A stretch of DNA of 64,000 nucleotides, taken from positions 61,792,552 through 61,856,551 of the forward strand of contig OX419756.1 of NCBI GenBank assembly GCA_948567375.1. The letters are read 5' to 3'. The translations under genes were made by a program, and so were the position numbers. The notes under the pieces are model-generated. The model searched no databases, was not told the DNA's origin, and saw nothing but the letters and a program-made list of their open reading frames with translations. Source of the DNA: Lunularia cruciata (Eukaryota > Streptophyta > Marchantiopsida > Lunulariales > Lunulariaceae). Numbering within the stretch: the first letter of the stretch is position 1; every line of letters begins with the position of its first letter. Shown in pieces: positions 1-11,239 of this stretch.

Positions 1-126
1 AGTTCAAAATCTCACAACTTTCCAAGTCTTGAAGGATTCAAGCTAGGGGTGATGGATAAAGTGATAGTTTCAGTTATGGGAGTTCAAAATCTCATGACTT
101 TCCAAGTCTTGAAGGATTCAAGCTAT
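1..126. repeat. Partial tandem duplication, 80-bp period
   Basis: Bases 1-46 recur at 81-126 with two or three changes. The copy lies just upstream of the protease end motif, so one piece of the polyprotein is repeated. The left edge is cut by the window. Confidence 0.8.
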
Positions 127-1260
127 GACTTACTTCTTGGGAGGCCATGGTTGAGAAAAGCACGCACAACTGATAGATGGCACAAAGGGTACTTGAGGAT
201 TGGGCCATCAAACCATAGAGTCATAGTCCTTGTGACTAACACCACCAACACTTCACATTTAGATACACCATCTTCTGATTATTGGGAATCAGATTTTGAA
301 GAAGGAGCTTCAGGTGTGGACACAAGCATGGAAGAGGAGACTTCTACGGAGGAGGATGAATCTGAATTTGATTCAGATTTGTATCCCTTGTGTGCTATGG
401 ATTTTGCACCTAAGCCAGAGGTTTTGAAGGACCCATATAAATCACCATTGACACTTGAGGAGGTAGAGAGAAGTTTATCTACCCTCAAGTATGGTCCAAA
501 TGTTACCAAGGAAGAGAAGGTGAGATTTGAGGAGATTTTCCGCAAGTTCATCCATGTGTTTGCTTTTAGTTATAAGGATTTGAGGGAAGTCACCTTGGAG
601 GAGTACAAGATAGAGGTGGAGTCACATGCAAGACCAATCTGCCAAAAGCGACATTGCATAAGCCCACCAATATCTTTGGTTATGAAGCAAGAGATTGATA
701 AGCTCAAAGAAGTTGGATTTATCATTGAGATGGAGAATTTGGAATGGATGTCTCCAATTGTCATTATGAAGGAAAAGAATGGTAAACTTTGGGTATGTGT
801 GGATTAAAAGAAGCTCAATGTTGTTACCAAGGAGGACTACTACCCATTGCCACTCATTGATGAGATCTTGGAGGAGGTTTTAGGTCATGAGAGGTACAAT
901 TTTGGAGATGGTTATAGTGGATATAACCAAATCAAGATTGCAATAGAGCATCAAAAACTCACCATGTTCACCACACCTTAGGGAAATCACACTTTCAAGG
1001 TCATGCCTTTTGGGCTTTGCAATGCTCCAGCCGCATTCCAATGGTTCACGAACAAGGTATTTGAATCTTCCATTGGAAAATTTTTGAGAGACTTCATTGA
1101 TGACTTTTGTGTCTATGGGAGCAAGGAGGAGCACTTTGAGCACCTAATCAAGGTCTTGCAACGCTTGGATAAGGCAAATGCATCACTCAACCCAGAGAAG
1201 TGCATTTTTGGATGTGAAGAAGGTCTATTTTGGGGCCCATCATCTCTAAGGATGGAATAG
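49..1260 (+). pseudogene. gypsy-1 protease C-terminus, linker and reverse transcriptase (broken)
   Basis: The first about 40 residues end in DLLLGRPWL, the usual C-terminal strand of retrotransposon aspartic proteases. An acidic Ser/Glu-rich linker follows, then the reverse transcriptase palm and fingers: VCVD at the normal 'DYRxLN' position, MPFGLCNAPA, and the catalytic FIDD box near 1,090. Breaks: TAA at 805-807 in the conserved Tyr position, TAG at 979-981 in a Trp position, and a frameshift near 1,220-1,230 that moves the reading frame to that of the next piece. No product is expected. The closest copy in the window is the minus-strand piece at 61,466-62,252. Confidence 0.92.
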
Positions 1261-1880
1261 CAGTTGATCCTACGAAGGTGAGGAAAATCTCAGACCTTCC
1301 ATTCCCTTCAAGCTTGACAAAGTTAAGCCAATTCTTGGGGATAGTTAGGTACTATAGGAGGTTCATCTTCTCATTTTCCAATAAGGCTTATGCATTGACC
1401 ATCTACATGAAGAAGGGTGTAGATTACATGGTGATTTTGGAGGACAAGGAGGCTCTCAAAGCTTTTGAGGAGCTCAAGCAATCCCTTGTTGTAGCTCCAA
1501 TTCTTACTAAACTTGATTGGAATAAGCCTTTCATCCTCTACACTGATGCTTCCAATGTTGCTATAGGATGCACTCTTAGTCAATTAGACCAAGATGGGTA
1601 TGATCATCCAATAGCTTATGCTAGTAGGAAAATTGTTTTAGTAGAAAAGAATTAGTTTGTCATGGAGAGAGAAGGGTTGGCAGTGATCTTTGGTCTCAAG
1701 AAGTTTAGACACTACTTGATTGGAGGGAAAGCCACCATTCTCATGGATCACAAGGCCTTGAAGTACATCTTCAACAAGCCTAATGTTGAAGAGAGACTAG
1801 CAAGGTAGATGATACTCTTGTCTGAGTATGACTACACCATTGAGGATAGGCCAGGAAAGAAACATACAAATGCCAATTTG
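1222..1880 (+). pseudogene. gypsy-1 reverse transcriptase thumb and RNase H (broken)
   Basis: Starts with the motif GPIISKDGIAVDP, typical of the gypsy RT thumb, then QFLGIVRYYRRF of the connection. RNase H opens with FILYTDASNVAIG (first catalytic Asp in TDAS) and continues through AYASR to the PGKKHTNANLLSR end motif near 1,850-1,890. In-frame TAG stops at 1,653-1,655 and 1,806-1,808 interrupt it. The second replaces the Trp expected before the MILLSEYD stretch, a G-to-A type change. The frame is otherwise continuous with the integrase zinc domain. Confidence 0.92.
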
Positions 1881-2880
1881 TTATCTAGGGCCTATGATCA
1901 TGATGGAGATGAGCCAGTGGATGATTCCTTCCCATATGAGGAGCTCATGAAAATATCAATCACTCAAGAGGCTCCAATGGAGTACAAGGAGATTGTGGAT
2001 TTTGTGACAAGAGGTAACTATCCAGAAGGGATGCATGCTAGGGAGAGGAAGGCCCTTGCAGCAAGATCTAGACCTTACACAATGGTGGAGGATATTCTTT
2101 TTCACCAAGGAGTAGATGGTCTACTTCAAAGAGAAGTGTGTAAGGAAGAGTCTATCTTACTCATAAAGGAGTTTCATGAAGGTTTAGTGTGTGGAGGACA
2201 CTTTGTAGGAAAGGTAATTGCTTTCAAGATTCGGGATGCAGGTTACCATTGGAGAGGGATTTTCAAGGATTGTCTTGATTATTGCAAAACTTGTCATGTT
2301 TGTCAAGCTTTTGCTAGAAAGTCTTCTTCCACTCCACCTCTTAGATCAATTCCATTGTTAGGACCTTTTGAGAAGTGAGGAATTGATTTTGTAGGTCTTC
2401 TCAATAGAACCCCAAGGAACAATTGGTACATTGTTGTAGTTACTGATTATCTTACCAAGTGGGTTGAGGCTAGACCATTGGGACAAGAATGAAGATGAAG
2501 TTGGGAGATTTCTTTATGAACGCATTATCACTAGGTTTGGGTGCCCTTTGGGGTTGGTTTTTGATAGAGGAGGAGAGTTTACAAGAAGCACCACTACAGC
2601 CATGCTACAACATTTCTCTATCACACATAGAGTAACTACATCCTATAAGCCAAATTCCAATGGCTTGGCAGAGAGAACCAATCAGACCTTTTGCATGATG
2701 TTGGCCAAAGATGCAGAAATGGAGGGAGCTAAACATCATTAGGACAAGAGGATTCATGCAATTTTGTGGGAGTATAGGATAACCATGAGGACTTCCACCG
2801 GATATTGTCCATTTTAATTGGTTTATGGTATTGAGTCTACCTTACCTATTCACTTTGATCTTCCTACCTTCCAAAGCATT
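1881..2880 (+). pseudogene. gypsy-1 integrase, zinc-binding and catalytic domains (broken)
   Basis: The HHCC zinc domain is visible: EFHEG, then GGH, then CKTCHVCQ near 2,285-2,310. The catalytic core keeps all three acidic residues: Asp at 2,445 (VTDYLTKW), Asp at 2,563 (VFDRGGEF) and Glu at 2,671 (NGLAERTNQ). The last two are separated by 35 residues, the canonical D-D35-E spacing. Breaks are TGA at 2,376-2,378 and TAG at 2,740-2,742, both in Trp positions, a TAA near 2,815, and a frameshift near 2,480-2,490. Integrases insert the cDNA into the host chromosome; this one is dead. Confidence 0.92.
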
Positions 2881-3247
2881 CATAGGAGATTGAAGAAAGC
2901 ACAAGGAGGTGATGCAGAGAAGTCAAGGAAGGATTAACTCATGGAGTTGGAAGAGGCAAGAGCAGTTGCTATGGTTTGAGTGGACCAAGCCCAAAGGAAA
3001 CAAAAGGAGAGCTATGACAAGAGGCAAGGCAAGAAGAAGGTGGAGCCTTTCAAAGAAGGTGATTTGGTTATGTTGTTTGATTCCATTTGATTCAAGAGAA
3101 TGCAAAAGAAGTTTTTTGCCTAAGTACTTTAGACCTTTCATAATGGAGAAGATGTGGGGTAATTACACCTATGATCTCAAGGAGTTGGGAGGAAGACACT
3201 TTGATAGGATTAACCATGATAAGTTGAAGATGTACCATAGAAGGTAG
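2880..3247 (+). pseudogene. gypsy-1 integrase C-terminal tail
   Basis: Basic region followed by the usual C-terminal module of this family: PKYFRPF, then a Tyr/Asp-rich strand and DRINHDKLKMYHRR at the end (stop at 3,245-3,247). At least one frameshift separates it from the core. No chromodomain is seen. A weak relative of this tail is also present in both copies of segment F (near 28,850 and 54,450). Confidence 0.85.
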
Positions 3248-3257
3248 AGAGGAGGTG

Positions 3258-4905
3258 TGTGTACTCACAAGCCTACCATGGTTTTGGGGTTGCATCCACT
3301 ACCTCCATTGATATTGGAGCCTTTTCTTTCTTCATTTTCTTGCTTCTTGTAGAACTCAAACCACTCCTAAGTTCCTTCCTCAAAGTAAGATTTACAGCAA
3401 TTAGTAGACACATCATAATATTGGCCTTGAGACTACCAACATCTTCCAACACATTGTAGTCCCATTGTTGCTTTGAGATCAAGAAATCATCCATACCCAA
3501 CTTCTTCCTTTGAGTCTTTGTTTATTATGTTGAACTAGTAGTGCAAGTACTCCTTGTGGGCATTGGACTACCCTTGCTAGGGGTAAATTCTTGAGAAAAA
3601 TGTCTATCATCTGCAAAACGTGCTATCTTCTTCTCTTGTGCCAAAAGCTCCAAGTTAAGACCTTTGAAGTTTGAGCATTCTCCTCTCCATACTTGCTCTC
3701 CATCGCATCTATGGATACTATCCACTTGCCTCTATTTTTCATAGGAGGCACTAGAGCTTCACCAACTCCCTCTTTCTCTTTATTTGTCCTTCATAACCCC
3801 TTTCTCATGGTATGTGGAATTTGGGCAGTTCTATTGGATATGACTTCTACCTCCACAACAAAATTAAATTTTTTCAATTGAAATTGCTAGCTCTCCATCG
3901 CATCTATGGATACTATCCACTTGCCTCTATTTTGCATAGGAGGCACTAGAGCTTCACCAACTCTCTCTTTCTCTTTATTTGTCCTTCATAACCCCTTTCT
4001 CATGGTATGTGGAATTTGGGCAGTTCTATTAGATATGACCTCTACCTCCACAACAAAAATAAATTTTTTCATTGAAATTGCTATTGACCTCCTCTATATG
4101 GATAGTTCCATAACTCCTAGGTATTCTTTCAACATTTTGCTCCACCTCTCTCTTCTCCCGTAGTTGCACTACATTGATCTTGAGATTTGCAAGGTGTTCC
4201 ATAATAGTTTGAAGGGGATCTTTTGGTGAAGGTGTAAGAATAGGAGCAACTCCTACTTGTGGTGGCACCCTTTCTACCAAAAGATGAATAGCCCCACCAT
4301 ACTTATGGACTTGTGGAGTATGTACAACTTCCTTCACCACCAAATCACTCTCATCTCCTTCAAATTTTCCTCCAAACAAATCACAAAATTGGTAGCTTCC
4401 ACCTTGGAAGAAAGTTTCTCATATCTCACCTTGCTTTTAATTTTTGGCTTCAACACTCCCACAAAATTCTTGGTGAGCATGGCTTCTATCCTGCTCATGG
4501 TAGTCTCCACATCATCCCTTCTCTTCCTCAAGACTATATGAAACTTGGATTCTAACTTCTCCACTCTTTTTTCTTGGACTCTCACTTTCTCTCCATCTCC
4601 TTGCTTGAGGAAGGTAATCTCACTCATCCATCTCTCATAACTCTCATCTAAAGGAAAGTTCTCAATAAGTGCTATAGTCAAACTCTCCCAAGACTCCTTT
4701 TGCTCATTTGTTTCTTGTTAAATTTTGACTCACCATATAAGAGCTACATCCTCAAAGAAATCCAATACCAATGAGGCCCATTCATTCTTCCTCCTCTTGT
4801 TGTTTTCTATGCAAGCCTTATTGAAGTCTCTCACAAAAGCTTCCACATCCTCTCTATTCTTGCCAAAGAAAACTAGAAGTTTTTCAATCTTAATCCCTCA
4901 TTACC
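3258..4905 (-). pseudogene. gypsy-1 gag remnant, antisense to the neighbouring pol (block A)
   Basis: On the minus strand, fragments read as a retrotransposon Gag: a Trp-containing capsid-like start near 4,890-4,690, a Lys/Glu-rich middle (4,681-4,334), then a zinc knuckle near 4,060-4,020. The knuckle reads YFCCGGRGHIQ, a stop, then NC: the first Cys of CCHC is Tyr and a stop sits before the last Cys. The same product is at 18,575-19,735 and 62,545-64,000. Gag packages the element RNA. Several frameshifts and stops make it non-functional. Confidence 0.85.
3695..4083. repeat. 195-bp tandem duplication inside gag
   Basis: Bases 3,695-3,889 are repeated at 3,890-4,083, period 195 bp, with few differences. 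It duplicates the zinc-knuckle part of the antisense gag. The other gag copies (about 18,780-18,980 and 62,990-63,180) have one unit only, so the duplication is private to this copy. Confidence 0.85.
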
Positions 4906-4915
4906 TTTTCTTTAT

Positions 4916-4917
<2 letters not shown>

Positions 4918-4951
<34 letters not shown>
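4918..4951. repeat. (TA)n microsatellite
   Basis: About 14 TA units in a row within the probable gypsy-1 leader. The matching place in block B near 19,735-19,745 has only a few TA units, so it has expanded here. Confidence 0.9.
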
Positions 4952-4952
<1 letters not shown>

Positions 4953-5278
4953 TTTATTGTCTGTCACCCTATAATTACAAGTAAACATAAAGTATCATAT
5001 AACTAACACCATTTTAGAGTAGTCAACCATATGCAACACAAAAGATTCAAGTTTCTCTATGATTTCTGCCACATGATAAGTCCCAAGATGCATATTAGTC
5101 AAATTCTTATGGATAGTTTATCCATCAATTGAAAGTTATCTCTATCACTAATCTTGAGAACTATTTGATGAAGGTGATTTCTCCATAGTGGTACTAAGAA
5201 TCTCCCCAAGAACTTTCACCAAAGTCTACAAAAGTACTATTACTTCACTACACACATGCACTTTTGCAAGTCCTTTTA

Positions 5279-5318
5279 CTCCACAAACCTCACACAACTT
5301 TGTGTGAGGTTTGTGGAG
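5279..5318. repeat. Perfect palindrome, 19-bp arms, 2-bp centre
   Basis: The arm CTCCACAAACCTCACACAA is followed by CT and then its exact reverse complement. The equivalent site in block B (about 20,068-20,095) has only the left arm. The right arm is therefore an extra piece gained here. Confidence 0.95.
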
Positions 5319-6532
5319 ACTCTTTGGTTTTAAATCACCTCCCTCCTAATCTTGGTGAAGAAGATCCAACATGTAATTCCAAGTAAAGTTAGCCTCTCCT
5401 TTCACTTAATATTTTACTCTCAAAGGTCAATGACCATGGAAGTGCCTTATCTCTCTTCTCTCCATATAAAGCATTTAGAACCATTCTTTTCTCAAAGTGG
5501 TGTAGGTTTTAGTATCCTCTCTACACTCTTATCAAATTCTATTCTAAACTCTCTTTTTTCAAATCAACCCGTATAATCACCTCACACCCTTGTAAGACCT
5601 TGCATAACATCAAATTCCACTCTTGATGGCCCCCCATGCTCCAAAGATGAGTCTAGACACTCAAACATACTCTTGGTTGTTCTCACACTCTTCACTCATG
5701 AGAACTCAACTCCCAAAAAATGACCCTTCTTCACAATCTCAGTTAATACTCCCAAGTAGTAACTCCAAATTCTTTGAAATTTTACACACACAAGATCCTT
5801 ACAAGGGAGTCCTCTCCTATGAAATTTTACCCCTTTCATCTACCCATTTGACCATCAAATCTCTCTATTTATCTCACATCTTTCCAGATTTGGTCTAAAA
5901 CCACCCCCCTCACTTCAAAAATCTAAAACTTATTGTGCAAGAATGATTTCTCCCCAATTTGTAAACCAAAAGATAGAATAACTTGAACTGAAATTTTTGG
6001 AAATTTTTAAAAAAAATTTGGTGCAAAATGAAGAAATAACAAACTCTATACAAGATACAAGAGATTGGATAGTTAACCAAAAGAGTTTACCTTTTCACCT
6101 TGCAAACCTTCTAGCTTAGTGCATGTGGTGGTTCTTATAATGATTTTAAGTGTCCAAACTGAAAGATTGTTCACACTTTCCTCTATGAAAATTTTAGATC
6201 TCCATATCAAACTTGAGATTTTGCCAAAATCACCATAATCCCTAAAATCTACAATCCATCTCTCACAATCTCTCCAAATTCTCTCATGTGTATAATATCA
6301 ACTCAAATATTATAATGGACTATAGGGTATAAAAATGGAACCAAGTTCTCCTACAAAGGTTAAGCCTTCTCCACTTCTAATGTTCTCTCAAAGTAAGCTC
6401 TCATAGCCTCCTTCTATCTAATATACAAGTGAATGTGGAACATCACTTTGCCTTCTAAAGAGGACTTGGTAATGGAACCAAAAATGTGAGCCATTCTATC
6501 TCTCACCCATGATGAACCTCTAATGGCTATTA

Positions 6533-7198
6533 GGGTAGTATATCATGGACCAAGAAGGCAAAGAACAACAACTCTATCTTACTCCTCTAAGTGTTTTGGC
6601 TAAAATGCCAAAACATTTTCAAGACTCAAGACATTGCTCACTAGAGAACTCAATGAAAGAGAGATAGTTACAAATGAAAGGATGATGAGTATCTCTTCAG
6701 CCCCAGCTCATATACTTGTGAAAAAATTACAAAACAAAGTTAGCAAAGTATTAGCAAAGTAACTCAAGTTAGTAGGGTAAGAGTCAAATAAAGTCTAAAA
6801 GTTTAAAGGAATATCCAAGCACATGGGGACAATCCTATGAGTAAATGATCTTATTCTAACCTACCTACTAAATCAAGGATTCCTTCACATGTGCTATCCT
6901 TGGACTAGAGAAAAATACACCCTAACAAGGCTTGTGGATCTAAGAGTCCTCAAATCTTTCTTCAAAGTCAAATACCAAGGAATAATACCAAGTCAATACA
7001 TTAGAAGACAAAATAGTGATGTTCACTCTTTCCCCTTCCTCTAAAATAGGGTCACTTTAACCTTAGCTAGGAATCATTCTAGCTAATCACAACTTATGTA
7101 CAAGCTTAGCTAAACTCCACATAGATAATATTTTTCCACTACTTGCAATATCAAATTTAATATCCCACTAGAGCATACATGCACCAATGGGTATTGTA
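6533..7198 (-). repeat. LTR-2 copy in block A
   Basis: Matches 12,098-12,741, 21,307-22,013 and the start of 53,572-53,885 (inverted). It behaves like an LTR: similar length in copies, and terminal TG/CA in the copy at 12,098. It lies between the probable gag leader and the chromovirus fragment, so it may be the gypsy-1 5' LTR. That is inference, since no second LTR is in place. Confidence 0.6.
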
Positions 7199-8777
7199 GA
7201 ACTATCCATAAAATCTTGCTAGTCCATTAAATGCTTGGACTTCCATGGCATCCTTAGGAGTAGGCTAATTGTAACTGACCTTGATTTTTTTCTCTTCTTC
7301 CATCTTGATTCTCTGTGATGAGACCTTATGATCTTCTATAGTATATGACCATACAATCGAAGAAGGTAATTTCCTTATACCAAAAGGTACACTTTGATCT
7401 TGTGTAGCAAAACTTCCATTGGTGGTCATCTCAAGACTTATTGTATGTGACTTTTGTGTTCTATCTCTATCTTATCTTAGATTGAAATACCATCCAAAGA
7501 ACACCACAATATATAGATCCAATAGCCCATTCTAATACACGATGTATGCTCTAATAGTTTTTACTGGTACCCATGAAAATTGCCAAAGCATTAGTGAACC
7601 CAAAAGGTAAAACTCTCTATTCAAATTATACCTTGTGTGAAAGGTAATCTTTTGCACATCTTCCTTGTCAATAGGAATCTTCAAATAGCCAATTCAAATG
7701 TCTAATTTGGAGAAGTAATGTGCTTCACTCAATTTATCCAACAAATCATCAATTCAAGACAAAGGATACACATTCTTCATTGTTTGTTTATTAAGGCCAT
7801 GGTAGTCAATAGAAACTTGAACTCCTCCATCCTTCTTTGGTACAAAGAGAATTGGTGCTCCCCAAGAGGATGTATTGTATTTTATGAAACCCTTCTCAAA
7901 CAACTCAATCAATGTTTGAAGCTCTCCTAACTTCTTTGGTGAGAACCTATAGATTGATCTACTTATTGGAGTATTTTTTGATAATAACTCAGTCTTGGAA
8001 GGCATTCCTTGATAAGAGGGTAAACTCTTTGGAAGATCATCTAGAACACATTTGCAAATTCTTGAACTATTTGATCAACCATTGACTTTTGATCTTCATC
8101 ATAGTCTCCTTGCACAATAGATTTGATCCACATTGCAAAAGTAAGAATATCTTCCTCCAAAGCCTACTATATAGCTAATATACTCATAAAATATGCATCT
8201 TGGGACGGATTTTTCTTAGGTGTTTCACTCAAAGGTGCCAAACAATATAATTGTTAATTTTTACCTTTGGTATTGTACTTGAATTTGTTGTTGAGTCCAA
8301 CTAAATTAAACCTTATGATGTTCAAGCAAAGGAAGACCTAGATTGATATTGAAGTGCAAGGAGGTGATAATAAATCTCATTTACTCTAAATATTTCTTCC
8401 CAATCTTGAATGCAATAGGTTGTGAGGTTCAAGATGCAAAACCCTTTCTACTATCTACTATCATCAATTTGTTTCATAAAATTGGTTTTATAAGAATATT
8501 TAATTCTATTGCTAATTGCATGGACATACAATTTTCAAAACTCCCAAAATCAACCAAAATTCTATAACTATAATCTTATATCACACCTTGAATCAAACTT
8601 GCATAGGTTGAGTCTTCAATCTTGTTCGAACAAGCCAAGTTCCTTATAAGTGACTTGATATCTCCTATTAAGATTCTTTGTTTCCATGGTCATTGTGCTC
8701 CATAAAATCCATTTGGGTAACGTGTTTGGAGTTGTCCATTTCAAAGTGAACATTCAACAATGTAATGTCCCTTTTGG
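7199..8777 (-). pseudogene. Chromovirus-type gypsy protease-RT fragment (block A)
   Basis: Minus-strand pieces carry, in order, a protease with catalytic-site residues DFGS near 8,540, a GLPWLEHHKV-like end, and RT with [22 protein letters not shown] (7,754-8,005). The same family as the full-length element at 41,505-47,132. It stops abruptly at LTR-2, in the RT connection. Multiple stops and frameshifts are present. Copies of the same fragment, with the same two edges, are at 22,014-23,545 and 52,041-53,571. Confidence 0.85.
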
Positions 8778-9648
8778 TGGGCGAAATCAAATTGGATTGA
8801 AAGAACAATGAAATAAAATATTGACTATTTTGTGAGCAAAAAATCATCCATCATCTAGTAAGGAGAAACATGCATAGAAATTACACAAATTTCATGTGGT
8901 TAGAGCAACATCCACCTATGTCTACAATTGCACAAAATTTTATACATTCAAGAAGTATCAAAAAATCTTGACTGACTATTGATGCTACAATATTTATATA
9001 CACTTAGATGTAACATCCCTTATCTAGTTTTGGAATGTGTGGTGCCCATTGATCCCATATCTAACCCTAGATTGTACGGTACCAAGTGATACATGTCACC
9101 TTACAAAGTTTTGCAAGTGGGATCCATTCCCACAACTTCTTGGAGGGTACATTCCCTCAAGAGCCATTCCCATGTAGAAGCTTGTAGTCTCATATTAGAA
9201 TCTCATACAAGCCATTCCCACAACCATCCTTGTAGCTCCCATAGCCAATCCTGTAAGTCCCAAAGCCCATCTTGTAGGAGTCAATCATATAGCTCCATTA
9301 GGATGCATCTTGAACTTCAATTGGATGTAACTTTTTTCTAGAACTCCATTTTCTATGATCTTGGTATTTATGGAAAGTCCTTGAGAAGATGCTTCTAATG
9401 AGATATAGTATGACTAATTTAAATTTTGAATTCATAAAGATATCAATCCTGATTTGAATTGCTTTTTTATGTACTTCCTTAATACAATCTTGTAATTTGA
9501 ATACTATCCCATACTTACTCTTCTACATTCCCGTAGAAGATCTATATTGTATTGACTCTTCAATGTTCTTGTAGGATACTTTTCCAATAAAGCATTTCTA
9601 TGATTAATCAAACTCCACATTTAATAATCTCCCACTTTGACTCTAACA
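8778..9648 (-). repeat. Ty1/copia LTR (block A)
   Basis: On the minus strand it starts TGTTAGAGTC and ends at a CCCA matching 52,037-52,040. It sits directly after the copia RNase H end, so it is the 3' LTR of the copia remnant at its right. Copies: 23,546-24,365 and 50,818-52,040. It holds a run of imperfect 25-30 bp units rich in TGGGAGCTACAAGATGG-like words. Confidence 0.8.
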
Positions 9649-11232
9649 TTACTTGTCACTCAATGTATATGACTATTCTAATCAATGCTTTGAAGTCTAA
9701 TTGCAATTATACATTGCTTGAGCTTCTCAATTGTGATTACCTTGGTAAAGATATCTACAAGATTTTTAAATCCAATATTTTTACTTCAGGCACCAGCCTA
9801 AAGTGTCACTTCATGTCACTAATGTTACTTCAAGCACCGGCCTGAAGTGACCTTCCAAGGGAGTGGTTCAAATTATAGCATTTTATAAACCAAATTTTCC
9901 TTCAACTTCTTGATGTATTTCTCTTGAGATAACTTCAAATTTTGTACAAATTTGTATTTGCTAAATCCTCATTCCATGTATAAAATTTGAAGGACCTAGT
10001 TTTTCATCTCAAATATATTAGTTTATTGACACTTATGCTAGATTATTTCCCTTATGTTGGATCCAACAACCAATATATCATCAACATAAAGTATAAAAAT
10101 GAAGTATGAATCAACAAAAGACTTAATATAGCAGAAATGATGCATTTGGCATATGGTGTAACCATTGTTGGTCATATAGCAATTAAATTTCAAGTAGCAA
10201 TATATAGGAGCTTGTTTCAAACAATAGAGACTCTTTTTCAAATTTCAAACAATATCCACTTTCTTAGTGATTTGAAAGCACTCCTCAACTTGTGACATAT
10301 AGACATCCTCCTCAAGATCTCCATGTAGAAATGCTGTTTTTACATCTTGCTTACTTCCATCATGTTCTTCTTTGACTTTGTACACCCATTTTTTATGCAA
10401 TGCTTTCTTTCCCTCTAGGAGCTTGGTCAATAACCAAGGCTCATTCTTCTATGAGGATGGCATATCTTCCTTCATTGCAAGCTCTCACTAAAATGAGTAC
10501 TAATTTCACATTGCCTCTAAGTAGCATTTATATTCACCATTTTTTGTTTGTAGTAAGTAATACATGGATGGGGAAATCTCTCTACCAGTTCTTACAATCT
10601 TTTAGATCTTCTCAAATCAGTTTAAGGTGTGATTGGATCTGGTATGACATCTCTATTTTCACTAAACTCCTATTTCCTAAAACATTATTTTCTCAAATGT
10701 CTTCTAAAACTACTTCTTCTTGATGTTGTTCTTGTTCTTCTTTTACATTAGAACATGATCCAAGCTTATCTTGTACACAACATTGTCATGGAAAATGCCA
10801 TCTCTACTTCTGAGCACTTTTCCATCATTTTCATTCCAAAGACAATAACCCATGTTTTTTGATCCATATCCAGTGAAGAAATACTTCTTTGATCTTTAAT
10901 CAAGCTTGTCCCTATCACTATCTTGAATCTTTGCATATGGGACATAACCCAAGGTTCTCAAGTGCAAGTGCAAGTATCTCATACAGAGATTCACCTTCTT
11001 TCTTGACCATTCCTCCTCAAGGATCTTGAATCCCAAAGGGACCAAGGATGTTTGTTTTATGAGGTATGCAGTTGTGTTGATTGTATATGCCCAAAATAAT
11101 TTTGGCAACCTTTTTTGTAGTCTCATGCATCTAGCTTCTCATTGAGATTTCTATTCAAGCATTTGTCATATCATTTTTTTGTGGTGTCTCATGGACAGTT
11201 TTGATCATTCAGATCCCATCACCTACACAATA
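9649..11232 (-). pseudogene. Ty1/copia pol remnant: integrase end, RT, RNase H end (block A)
   Basis: Minus-strand reading gives an integrase tail (ORF 10,896-11,126 with LPKLFWAYTINTTAYL and YVPYAKIQD), then the RT start (KKWVYKVKEE at 10,430-10,245), DVKTAFLHGDLEEDVYM, and the YVDDILVVG catalytic box near 10,060-10,090. Integrase before RT is the Ty1/copia order. Most of the RNase H is missing: the reading passes from RT to the last RNase H residues through a short filler at 9,783-9,852. Stops and frameshifts throughout. Confidence 0.9.
9783..9852. repeat. 44-bp-period filler at a deletion junction
   Basis: The word ACTTCAGGCACCAGCCT recurs 44 bp later with two changes. It occupies the place where copia RNase H sequence is missing. 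Block D has the same filler and the same gap near 50,625-50,680. Block B does not. Confidence 0.75.
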
Positions 11233-11239
11233 AAATTTC

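Larger units (their letters stand above)
1..3250 (+). mobile_element. Ty3/gypsy retrotransposon pol remnant (gypsy-1 copy 1)
   Basis: A degenerate Ty3/gypsy polyprotein reads in the order protease, reverse transcriptase, RNase H, integrase, which is the order that defines Ty3/gypsy. At least six in-frame stops and three or more frameshifts break it, so it cannot make a protein. The same family recurs on the minus strand at 61,125-64,000. Gag is missing on this strand: an antisense gag of the same family begins right after the pol end. No LTR or polypurine tract follows the integrase tail. Confidence 0.93.
4906..6532 (-). other. Non-coding stretch between gag and LTR-2 (probable 5' leader)
   Basis: No convincing coding region. 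The same sequence, in the same place relative to gag and LTR-2, occurs at 19,736-21,306. That position fits the untranslated leader between a 5' LTR and gag on the minus strand. I could not find a clear primer-binding site next to LTR-2, so the assignment is tentative. It includes a (TA)n run and a perfect 40-bp palindrome. Confidence 0.55.
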
